Part shown: one piece after another, positions 52,971 through 60,975 of the stretch
How the letters are laid out: each line of letters starts with the position of its first letter
How positions within the stretch are numbered: the stretch's first letter is position 1
From: CBDEVH01 sp965243565
GTDB lineage: Bacteria; Pseudomonadota; Gammaproteobacteria; Tethybacterales; Persebacteraceae
NCBI GenBank assembly: GCA_965243565.1
Contig: OZ251571.1
Location: 248,001 to 312,000, forward strand
Length of the DNA stretch: 64,000 nt
Direction: 5' to 3'
Translations under genes and position numbers: made by a program
Notes under the pieces: generated by a model
What the model saw: only the letters and a program-made list of their open reading frames with translations
Databases searched by the model: none
What the model was told of the DNA's origin: nothing

Positions 52971-53765
52971 ATGCCTTCCCAAGAATGTACACTTTCCTTT
53001 GCTAAATTTAAAATTTATTGCTTTGGAACTATCCTTTTTTTATTGGTACTTGTCTTACCTGCTTTTTCTCAATCACCATTACAGATAGCGACAGATGCCA
53101 ATAATCCGCCGTTTTCGTATTTTGATAAAGATCAAAACCGTTGGTTTGGTTTTGAAGTTGATTTAATCACCGAATTATGCCAGCAAATAAAACAGCAATG
53201 TCAATTGATTGACAGTGTAAAAGAGGATCGTATAAAAGGAGTGCTTAATCATTCGTATGATATTATTATGGCATCGCAAGAGGTCTTAGCTCCCTTAAAA
53301 GAACAATTGGCTTTTACCTCTCATTATTATTCGCACGGAGTCAAATTTGTTCGCCCTAAGAGTATTCGTGGAAGAGTTTCATACAAAACACTTAATGACA
53401 ATGTGGTTGGTGTTAAAGTCGACAGTTCTGCCCATCAATTTTTGCTCAAAAAATTTAAAAATGTGACTATCAAGCCTTATGATACACATGAATCGGCGTA
53501 TCAAGATTTATTGGCAAATGAGATCGATCTGGTATTAGCCGATAAATTTGTGCAATATAAGTGGCTGCAGACACAGCCTGATTACCATATGGTCGGTCCT
53601 AGCTATACTAATAAACGCTACTTTAACAAGGTGGCTATAGGATTACGAAAAACTGATGTTCAATTGCAAAGGCAATTAAATGATGCCATTAAACAAATGC
53701 GTGATAGTGGGCATTATAAAGAAATACGCAAAAGATACTTTCCTTTTGCTATCTATGGTCGTTAA
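52971..53765 (+). CDS. Periplasmic amino-acid-type substrate-binding protein (SBP family 3)
   Basis: 264 residues: signal peptide (ILFLLVLVLPAFSQ) and family 3 binding-protein fold (LQIATDANNPPFSYFD, GFEVDLITELCQQIKQQCQ, MASQEVLAPLKEQLAFTSHYY, KVAIGLRKTD, and the end MRDSGHYKEIRKRYFP). Such proteins bind polar amino acids or opines. No permease or ATPase adjoins; it could serve a transporter elsewhere or a sensor. It lies just behind the 5S gene. Confidence 0.88.
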   Translation: MPSQECTLSFAKFKIYCFGTILFLLVLVLPAFSQSPLQIATDANNPPFSYFDKDQNRWFGFEVDLITELCQQIKQQCQLIDSVKEDRIKGVLNHSYDIIMASQEVLAPLKEQLAFTSHYYSHGVKFVRPKSIRGRVSYKTLNDNVVGVKVDSSAHQFLLKKFKNVTIKPYDTHESAYQDLLANEIDLVLADKFVQYKWLQTQPDYHMVGPSYTNKRYFNKVAIGLRKTDVQLQRQLNDAIKQMRDSGHYKEIRKRYFPFAIYGR

Positions 53766-53777
53766 AATTTTAATAAA

Positions 53778-54053
53778 TTAACTGAAAAACTGATCTAAAT
53801 TATAAAGTGTCAACAGTTTGCTTAGTTGATTGGTTTCTTTTGGGTAAATGAAACGAATTTTACAGTTCTTACTATTACATTCTCGTTGGGCAGCCAATAA
53901 AATACAAATGGCGGCTGAATTGCATCGTTTTATTTCGGATAAGTCAATAATAATGGAGCCATCTTTGGCAATTAAATTTCGAGTGAAGTCCAGGTAAGTA
54001 GTAAAGTTTTTAAAGTCAATATCATTTACTTTGACGATTTCTTGTGTGCTCAC
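53778..54053 (-). CDS. mlaB: STAS-domain protein of the Mla lipid transporter
   Basis: 91 residues with the STAS fold and the conserved Ser/Asn-Ser segment (IDLSEIKRCNSAAICILLAAQ). MlaB binds the ATPase MlaF and stabilises the MlaFEDB complex. Last gene of the mla operon, overlapping mlaC by four bases. Confidence 0.87.
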   Translation of the reverse strand: MSTQEIVKVNDIDFKNFTTYLDFTRNLIAKDGSIIIDLSEIKRCNSAAICILLAAQRECNSKNCKIRFIYPKETNQLSKLLTLYNLDQFFS

Positions 54054-54682
54054 TTTTGCTTCTTTTTAACGAGTTGTTGAATTTTATCTAACAATGTTTC
54101 TACGTCTGACTTTTTTAGTATAGAGGAAAACTGGCGCCGATAGTTTGCGACGAGGCTGATGCCCTCAATTTTAATATCAGTGATTAAATGAGTGTCTTCG
54201 TGAGGAGTAAAAATGTAAGCAATCACAACGAATTTATCACGGGCACTAACTTTAAGTGAAACAAATTGTTTTTTGTTGGTTAATGGCTTTGTGTCTTCTA
54301 TGGTGATGTTGATTTCTTGATCGCCATAAGAAGATTTAATAACACTCGCATAGGTGTTTTCTAGAAGTAATTGAAATGATTGTCTGATTTTTTGCAAATC
54401 ATCTGCTTTGAGTTTTCTTGAGTACTTGCCTAATGTGCTTCGTGTAATTTTTGAGTAGTTGATGAGTGGAGAAATATTGCTTTGAATAATTTTGAGTGCA
54501 TCACCGTGTGTGAGTTCTTTGGTCTTACTTTTTTCTTCAAAAAGATGAAGGATATGATTGCTTTTTACAAGGAGATTATCTGCTAGTTGATTGGCAATAT
54601 CAGAGTTGGCATAACTTTGTGGTACGGCAAAACAAAATAAAAATACGAATGGGTAAAATAGATAGCGTCTCAAGTTATTCAT
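54050..54682 (-). CDS. mlaC: Periplasmic phospholipid shuttle protein MlaC
   Basis: 210 residues from the ATG at 54682, which opens a signal peptide (LRRYLFYPFVFLFCFAVPQSYA); the frame extends upstream into mlaD without signal-peptide character. The mature part (INYSKITRSTLGKYSRKL-like stretch, ending in INYRRQFS-type NYRRQFSSILKK) follows the MlaC/Ttg2D family, which carries phospholipids between the outer-membrane MlaA and the inner-membrane MlaFEDB. An ATG three codons upstream is an alternative start. Overlaps mlaD by eight bases. Confidence 0.88.
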   Translation of the reverse strand: MNNLRRYLFYPFVFLFCFAVPQSYANSDIANQLADNLLVKSNHILHLFEEKSKTKELTHGDALKIIQSNISPLINYSKITRSTLGKYSRKLKADDLQKIRQSFQLLLENTYASVIKSSYGDQEINITIEDTKPLTNKKQFVSLKVSARDKFVVIAYIFTPHEDTHLITDIKIEGISLVANYRRQFSSILKKSDVETLLDKIQQLVKKKQK

Positions 54683-55139
54683 CTCCTGCATTGTCAAATA
54701 AAAAGCGACTGATGAGATCTTCGAGTACAATGGCCGAATTTCCATCCAGCGTGTCTTTGTCTTTAAGGGCATCCAGTTCGCCACCAACCTCAATAGCAAC
54801 ATACTGACCACCTAATAGATTGCTTGAAACAATGGAGAAAATAGAATCAGTGGGAAAATGATAACGATCTTCAATGGTAATTTCGACATTGGCAACGTGA
54901 TCAAGCCCGTTGTATTCTATTTTTTTGACTTGCCCAACCCGTACCCCGCTGCTTTTTACAGGAGCGCGTTGCACCAGCGAGCCAACGTTATCAAAGTTAA
55001 TAAAAAGAGAGTAATCTTTTTTAGTAGCGATTTCTGTAAGGTTAGCAGAACGCAGTGCGATAAATGTAACGCTGACAATTGCAAACACAACAAATAGTCC
55101 GACAATAATGTCAATTCGATTTCGAGATAGTGATTTCAT
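54675..55139 (-). CDS. mlaD: MCE-domain phospholipid-binding protein MlaD
   Basis: 154 residues: one N-terminal membrane helix (DIIVGLFVVFAIVSVTFIAL) and one MCE domain (YSLFINFDNVGSLVQRAPVKSSGVRVGQVK, ISSNLLGGQYVAIEVGG). It forms the periplasmic hexamer ring of the Mla importer. Lies 8 bases from mlaE. Confidence 0.93.
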   Translation of the reverse strand: MKSLSRNRIDIIVGLFVVFAIVSVTFIALRSANLTEIATKKDYSLFINFDNVGSLVQRAPVKSSGVRVGQVKKIEYNGLDHVANVEITIEDRYHFPTDSIFSIVSSNLLGGQYVAIEVGGELDALKDKDTLDGNSAIVLEDLISRFLFDNAGDE

Positions 55140-55147
55140 AAAGATAT

Positions 55148-55984
55148 CTAGTTTAACATAAAAGCAGTAATAATAAAATTAATTCCGAGAACAGACAATG
55201 AACCTTTAACAACAGTTTTGGTGGTGGCTCGGGCAACGCCTTCTGCTGTTGGAACACAAAAATAACCTTCGTATAGTGCAATAATGGCGACTACAAAGCC
55301 AAAGGCTAGGCTTTTTATAACGCCTAGCATAAAATCATCATAAAAAAGTACTTGTTGTTTCATGCCTGACCAAAATATGCCTGCATCAATTCCTATTTGC
55401 TCGACGGCTATGAGATAACTACCAATAATACCAATCGTATCTAAATAAATAGTGAGCAATGGCAATGCGATAACTGCAGCCCAAAGGCGAGGCGCTAGTT
55501 CGTACGAAATGGGGTTGACAGCCATTATTTCCATAGCGGCAAGTTGCTCACTGGCTTTTTTAAGACCGATAGAAGCAGTAATTGAAGTACAGGCACAACC
55601 AACAAATAATAACCCAGCAGCAACAGGTCCGAGCTCCCGAAAAAGAGTGAGTGCCACACCAATACCTAAGAGGTCTTCTTGACCATAACGCGATAAGAGT
55701 ACATGAAATTGCAATCCCAATACAAAACCAATAAACAGACCAGAGACTAAAATAATAACCAGTGTATTGACACCTGTTAGCATGAGCTGGTTAATAATGA
55801 GGTGCGGGCGTTTAAAACAGACATCACTGTGAGTAAATAGTGCTAATGCAAAACGAGCGCCTAACCCAAGATTGTAAAGTGCTTCGGTGAATGGCCAACC
55901 GATTCGTCGGAGATAACCGAAAATGGTGTTGTTTCGGAAGTTGTCTCGACGGACAATTATTTTGCCACTATTTTTTAAAGACAT
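55148..55984 (-). CDS. mlaE: Mla ABC transporter permease
   Basis: 278 residues, five to six membrane helices; the family motifs TLFRELGPVAAGLLFVGC, LAAMEIMAVNP and GVARATTKTVV are clear. It is somewhat longer than the 260-residue Escherichia coli protein at the N-terminus. Overlaps mlaF by 17 bases. Confidence 0.94.
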   Translation of the reverse strand: MSLKNSGKIIVRRDNFRNNTIFGYLRRIGWPFTEALYNLGLGARFALALFTHSDVCFKRPHLIINQLMLTGVNTLVIILVSGLFIGFVLGLQFHVLLSRYGQEDLLGIGVALTLFRELGPVAAGLLFVGCACTSITASIGLKKASEQLAAMEIMAVNPISYELAPRLWAAVIALPLLTIYLDTIGIIGSYLIAVEQIGIDAGIFWSGMKQQVLFYDDFMLGVIKSLAFGFVVAIIALYEGYFCVPTAEGVARATTKTVVKGSLSVLGINFIITAFMLN

Positions 55985-56804
55985 GGTTGTTGATGTTGAG
56001 ATCGTCTAATAAAGGTTTGGCAGGCTGATGAAATGGTAGTGGGCCATCGGTTTCAGCATTGATAAATTGTCTGACATAGGGCATGTTAGAGTCTTGTAAT
56101 TCTTCGGGTGATCCTTGGGCTACGATTTCGCCGTGCCACATAATATAGACATAATCAACGATTTGAAATGATTCGGCGACATCGTGCGTGACAATAATCG
56201 AACTGGCACATAACGTATCATTGAGTTCGCGAATTAAACGAGCAGTAATAGCGAGCGAAATTGGGTCCAGCCCTGCAAAGGGCTCATCGTATAGAATAAT
56301 TTCTGGATCTAGCGCAATAGAACGAGCCAATGCAACTCGCCGTGCCATTCCACCAGATAGTTCAGAAGGAAATAGTTTGGAAGAGCCGCGTAAACCAACC
56401 GATTGTAGTTTGAGCAATACCAAATCTCGAATGGCACTTTCTGGCAATGTTGTATGCTCACGCAGTGGAAATGCAACGTTATCAAATACAGAAATATCGG
56501 TAAACAAACCACCAAATTGAAACATCATGCCAATGCGCTTGCGTAATTCAAATAGTTGGGTGTCATGAATTTCTTGTATATTATGACCCAATATATTAAC
56601 GGTTCCGCTGCTGGCTCTGACTTGTCCGCAAATATTGCGTAGTAGAGTTGTTTTACCACTGCCACTGCCACCCATAAATGCAACTACTCTGCCTTTGGGT
56701 ATGGATAAAGAAATATCTTTCAAAATAGGTTTTCTAACATCATAGGAAAAATTAAGACCATTAATGTCAACAGTCTGTGATGCAGATGTATTGGCAGAGC
56801 TCAC
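55968..56804 (-). CDS. mlaF: Mla ABC transporter ATPase
   Basis: 278 residues: Walker A FMGGSGSGKTT, Q-loop MMFQFGGLFTDISVFDNVAF, signature LSGGMARRVALARSI, Walker B IILYDEPFAGLDPISL and switch His VTHDVAESFQ. This signature (GGMARR) is specific to the MlaF group. First gene of mlaFEDCB, which maintains outer-membrane lipid asymmetry. Confidence 0.95.
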   Translation of the reverse strand: MSSANTSASQTVDINGLNFSYDVRKPILKDISLSIPKGRVVAFMGGSGSGKTTLLRNICGQVRASSGTVNILGHNIQEIHDTQLFELRKRIGMMFQFGGLFTDISVFDNVAFPLREHTTLPESAIRDLVLLKLQSVGLRGSSKLFPSELSGGMARRVALARSIALDPEIILYDEPFAGLDPISLAITARLIRELNDTLCASSIIVTHDVAESFQIVDYVYIMWHGEIVAQGSPEELQDSNMPYVRQFINAETDGPLPFHQPAKPLLDDLNINNHVFKK

Positions 56805-56940
56805 TTTGATGTTATAAAATTATGTCTAAGATAATATAGAATGAAAACGATATTGATATCAATACAAATTTTATCATTATCTCTAAATAATAAAAATATA
56901 TTTATCTGATAAATGGAATTGTAAAATAAAAGGACATTGT

Positions 56941-57807
56941 ATGAAAGAAAGTAAAATTGGTTATATTGGTTTGGGAATTATGGGCAAGCCTGCCGCTAGC
57001 AATTTATTAAAAAAGGGGCACCATGTTAATGTATGGGGAAGAAAAGGCAGACAAACCACCCAAGAATTAATCGACTTAGGGGCAACGGAATGCTTGACTT
57101 TAGAAACATTGGCAAAAGAATCGGATATTATTATTACCAATGTTTCTGATACGGTAGATGTAGTATCGTTGATGGGGGCGGATGAAGGCATCGGCAAACA
57201 TCTAACCGATGGACAACTAATCATTGATATGAGTACTATATCGCCATCAGTAACGACAGATATTGCTATGCAGTTAAAAGCAAAAGGGGTCGATTTTTTA
57301 GATGCTCCTGTTTCAGGTGGTGAAAAAGGGGCGATAGAAGGGACGCTTACCTTTATGGTGGGGGGAGAACAATTGGCTTTTGACAGAGCGTTACCAGTTT
57401 TTAATGCGATGGGAAAAATAGCAACGAGGATTGGTCAATCGGGGGCCGGGCAAGTGGCAAAAATGTGCAATCAAATTATCATTGGGGCAACATTAATGGG
57501 AGTATCAGAAGCGTTTCATTTGGCAAAGCACAAAGGTGTTGATTTGACGTTTGTCCGACAAGCATTGCAAGGCGGCTTTGCCGGAAGCCGCGTGTTGGAT
57601 ATCCATGCCAAACGCATGATAGATGACGATTTTACTCCGGGTTTTAAGGCAATACTTCATAAAAAAGACATTGGTATTGCCTTGGAAGAAGGACATTTGC
57701 ACCAATTACCTTTAAAATCGGCACAAGCATTTTACGCCCAATTGAGTCAATTAATGGACAACGGTGATGGCGAAAAAGACTCATCTGCTATTTTTAAATT
57801 AATGTAA
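56941..57807 (+). CDS. Beta-hydroxyacid dehydrogenase (HIBADH/tartronate-semialdehyde reductase family)
   Basis: 288 residues: NAD(P)-binding start IGYIGLGIMGKPAASNLLKKGH, substrate motif DAPVSGGEKGAIEGTLTFMVGG, and catalytic Lys in KMCNQIIIG. The family reduces or oxidises small beta-hydroxyacids (3-hydroxyisobutyrate, tartronate semialdehyde, succinic semialdehyde). WGRKGRQT after the first strand suggests NADP(H) preference, as Arg-Lys-Arg follows the second beta-strand. Neighbours give no hint of the pathway. Confidence 0.9.
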   Translation: MKESKIGYIGLGIMGKPAASNLLKKGHHVNVWGRKGRQTTQELIDLGATECLTLETLAKESDIIITNVSDTVDVVSLMGADEGIGKHLTDGQLIIDMSTISPSVTTDIAMQLKAKGVDFLDAPVSGGEKGAIEGTLTFMVGGEQLAFDRALPVFNAMGKIATRIGQSGAGQVAKMCNQIIIGATLMGVSEAFHLAKHKGVDLTFVRQALQGGFAGSRVLDIHAKRMIDDDFTPGFKAILHKKDIGIALEEGHLHQLPLKSAQAFYAQLSQLMDNGDGEKDSSAIFKLM

Positions 57808-57907
57808 TAGATGTGGTTTTTTAGTATCCTGTTTTTTTGGTAAAATACGGCTGTGAAAATCACAGTAAATACAATGCAGTTAAAGATAGGAAAAAGGTAG
57901 TTTAATA

Positions 57908-60900
57908 ATGGTTGAACCTGGTAAAAATCAGTCCAAGAAAAAAGAAATTGCTTTTGCCCATCTTAATAATCCAAAAGAGATAGAGCAGGATGCTCAATTA
58001 AATTTTTTTGATAAGATTTTTATCAAGTTATCAAAAATCAAAGCCAGCACTGACGATAAAGAGTACTTAGGGGCTTACAAGCAGGGGTGGAGTAAGGTTG
58101 TTAGCCACAAATTACGAATAATATTATCTATATTTGTACTGTTATTGGTCATAGTAGGTGGTGTTTTTGTGCCCGATATTCCTTTACTATTACAACGAAA
58201 TTCTGTGATGCAGGCCGTTGAAAATGAAGATTATGATGTAGCGATTGATACATTGCAAGAATATTTAGAGGAAAAACCAAACGACTTTAAAACCAGTATG
58301 TTGGGTATTAGAGTGGCGATGATAGTCGGTGATATTGATTATGCCAAAAAATTAATCAAACAAAATTATTCATCGAAAAATTTAAAAAAAGATCCTTCGC
58401 TTGGCTTTTTTCATGCACTCACATCATTTGATGATCCAATAAAAATCATTAACCAATTAAACGAGGTATTAAAAAACATACCTGATCATATTGCTTCACG
58501 CGTTTTGAGGGGGTATTTATCACGGCAAAACTCTGATTTGCGAAGACAATCCCGAGAAGACTTTAACAAAGCGTATGATGCACTTTATAGCAGTGAGGAG
58601 GGCGTAAGTTCACTTGATTTGCAAATCATGCATAATTGGTTTGTTGAAAATAAAAATATTGATATTAATTTGGGTACTGTTTCTGAAACTTTTTATCTGA
58701 ATGAAAAGTTTGTTTTAGAACATTTACTTGGCTTTAATCCTGCTCAATCTATCTTCGAATTGGACTTTCGCTTATCATTTAGTGATACTGTTTCCGATAA
58801 CCTTATTCATCTAACAAATACGGCCATCATTAATTTTTATTTTGCTATTGTTCTTATAGAGCAAAAACAATTTGACGAAGCAGAAACGCACATTAGTGAG
58901 ATAAGAAGTTTAATCAGTCAAGACAGGTATATTTTTGGGGTAACCCAACTGGAAGGGTTATTGGCTGTTGCCAGAGGTCGGTGGCTTGAAGCGGTCAAGA
59001 TTTTCAAAAAAATTGATGACGCCCAAATAACGCCTGATTTGCAAATCAAGGCTAATTTAGCAGCGGCTATGATTAATTCATCAGAATTTGATTTGGCCGA
59101 TATCCTTACCATTTATCAGAATATGTTAGATATCGAAAGTAACAATTTTACAGCTATCATTAATAGCACTTATTTAAACTTACTGAATAAAGATGTGCGC
59201 AAAGCAATCAATGTTATTGAGTTGACTGATGCCATAGAAGAAAGTAAAATTAAATTACTATGGGGCATTATTAGATTTTTAGAAAAAGATTATATCCGTG
59301 CTCACCAAAATTTTTCGTCTGTCCAAGAGGACGACTATAAAGAAATAAAATTCTTTATAGGTGCTACATTAGTGCAACAAGGGCGGTACGAAGAGGCATT
59401 GGGATATTACTGGGATATATCTCTTGAAGAAAGAGATGCATCATTTAGAAAAGTAGTAGTGTTGAGTCGAGTGCGGTTATTGCATCGTTTAAACGATTGG
59501 GAATCATCCTATCACTTCCTGAAAAATAAAGAATCAGCAGATTTCACCAATCCTCTTGATTATCATTATCTTCGAGGGTTGGCGGCAATTAATGTGGGTA
59601 ATTTAACTGATGCTAAAGAACAGTTAAATGTCCTAAAAAAGAACATAGCAGTTGCTCCCTTTTATTTTCATGCATTAAAAGGGAGATATGGCAGCAAAGA
59701 GGGCAGTAAATCTAAGGCATTAAGAAGTTATTTTTCTGCTATTAAAGTAGCGCCTTCGGCTTGGGTAGCGCAAGAATATGTCATAGAGGTGTTATCTTTT
59801 TTGGACAAATATAAAGAAGAACATATCAAATCTGGGGGTGTGGATCGTTATAATCAACATTTCAATAATATATTTTTAGCAGTAGAAGGATACGTTACTG
59901 GCCTATTTTATGATCCACAGATAGCCGTCTTTGTTGCCAATACACTTGTTGAAACCGATCCTCGTCGTGCATTGTCTTTGATTGAGACGGCGACTGGCAT
60001 AAATCAGTCCTATATTGTAAGGCGTAGTGCGGCTGAAACTTATTGGCAACTGGATAATTTTTCGCAAGCAATTGCTGTTTTTGAGCAGGCACGAGAATGG
60101 AATCCAACTGATACCAATTTGCTTGAAAATTTAAAAATAGCCTATCAGTCAGTTAACAACGATAAAAAAGTGCAAGATATTGAGCAAACTATTAATCTGA
60201 TAAAGGCCTATAAAGATGGTGCTATCTTCGAAGGAATTGACTATAATGAAGAGAAATTGGCAATGCATATTCCAAAATTGGCTGGAGGCAATACCGATTT
60301 ATTAGTGAAATCCATTACTGAAATTACAAAAAATAAAAATCAGTACCAAATTAAAGAAGTTCATCAATTATATAAGAGCCTTGTAAAAAAGGCAAGTACA
60401 ACCAAAAAAGCAGAAGTATTGTATTCTTATGCTTTGTTTAATGTATTAACAGGCAATAAATCAAAAGCGTTTGGAATATTTGACCAAGCTTTAGCGATAG
60501 GCTTGTCTTCGGAACAACTACAAATAGAGGTGATGCGCACCTACATTCAGCACCTTGTCAAAGAAAGACGTTTTATAAAGGCAATTGAATTACTTGAGCA
60601 AATTAGAGATATTGATGATGATATTTCATTCTATTATATTATGAAAGCAACCGTCTATAGAGATAGAGGTGAAACAGTCAAGGCCGTAGAATTACTTAAA
60701 GACTATTTGAAACAAAATCCTTATAGTAAAGTAGCCAATCGGAATTTAGTAGAGTCCTATATAAAAATATCAGACTATAGCTCGGCTGAATATTATGCTA
60801 GAAGGAATGCACGAATATTTAACAAAAATTCTGACAGCCATGATTTATTAGCAGAAGTATATGAAGCAGCGGGATATAAATTGCGTAGCAGAATGCATAA

Positions 60901-60934
60901 AAATATAAGCCTTGACGCTTTTAATAAACAATAA
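57908..60934 (+). CDS. Giant single-pass membrane TPR protein A, function unknown
   Basis: 1008 residues: a charged cytoplasmic N-terminal part (1-70), one membrane helix (about 71-89, IILSIFVLLLVIVGGVFV), and ~915 residues of degenerate tetratricopeptide repeats to the C-terminus (examples AVENEDYDVAIDTLQEYLEEKP, QQGRYEEALGYYWDIS, QLDNFSQAIAVFEQAREWNP, DRGETVKAVELLKDYLKQNP). With positive residues before the helix the repeats should face the periplasm. I recognise no named family; PEP-CTERM/PrsT-like and cellulose-synthesis TPR proteins are distant look-alikes. A related architecture follows in the next gene. A CTGTGA/TCACAG palindrome lies 43 bases upstream of the start. Confidence 0.85.
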   Translation: MVEPGKNQSKKKEIAFAHLNNPKEIEQDAQLNFFDKIFIKLSKIKASTDDKEYLGAYKQGWSKVVSHKLRIILSIFVLLLVIVGGVFVPDIPLLLQRNSVMQAVENEDYDVAIDTLQEYLEEKPNDFKTSMLGIRVAMIVGDIDYAKKLIKQNYSSKNLKKDPSLGFFHALTSFDDPIKIINQLNEVLKNIPDHIASRVLRGYLSRQNSDLRRQSREDFNKAYDALYSSEEGVSSLDLQIMHNWFVENKNIDINLGTVSETFYLNEKFVLEHLLGFNPAQSIFELDFRLSFSDTVSDNLIHLTNTAIINFYFAIVLIEQKQFDEAETHISEIRSLISQDRYIFGVTQLEGLLAVARGRWLEAVKIFKKIDDAQITPDLQIKANLAAAMINSSEFDLADILTIYQNMLDIESNNFTAIINSTYLNLLNKDVRKAINVIELTDAIEESKIKLLWGIIRFLEKDYIRAHQNFSSVQEDDYKEIKFFIGATLVQQGRYEEALGYYWDISLEERDASFRKVVVLSRVRLLHRLNDWESSYHFLKNKESADFTNPLDYHYLRGLAAINVGNLTDAKEQLNVLKKNIAVAPFYFHALKGRYGSKEGSKSKALRSYFSAIKVAPSAWVAQEYVIEVLSFLDKYKEEHIKSGGVDRYNQHFNNIFLAVEGYVTGLFYDPQIAVFVANTLVETDPRRALSLIETATGINQSYIVRRSAAETYWQLDNFSQAIAVFEQAREWNPTDTNLLENLKIAYQSVNNDKKVQDIEQTINLIKAYKDGAIFEGIDYNEEKLAMHIPKLAGGNTDLLVKSITEITKNKNQYQIKEVHQLYKSLVKKASTTKKAEVLYSYALFNVLTGNKSKAFGIFDQALAIGLSSEQLQIEVMRTYIQHLVKERRFIKAIELLEQIRDIDDDISFYYIMKATVYRDRGETVKAVELLKDYLKQNPYSKVANRNLVESYIKISDYSSAEYYARRNARIFNKNSDSHDLLAEVYEAAGYKLRSRMHKNISLDAFNKQ

Positions 60935-60957
60935 ACAATAAATAATAAATAATAAAG
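60923..60957 (+). repeat. Five tandem heptamers (AATAAAN) across the end of TPR gene A
   Basis: AATAAAC twice, AATAAAT twice and AATAAAG once, in perfect 7-base register, span the stop codon of the first TPR gene (60932-60934) and most of the gap to the second. Length change by slippage would alter the last residues and the spacing of the two genes. Confidence 0.75.
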
Positions 60958-60975
60958 ATTATGAAGGTGGATTAA

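Noticed and set aside
57851..57865. CTGTGAAAATCACAG palindrome upstream of TPR gene A, resembling a CRP site
   Set aside because: The half-sites TGTGA/TCACA are right but the spacer is 3 bases; CRP needs 6. It may be another operator or a hairpin, so no CRP site is claimed.
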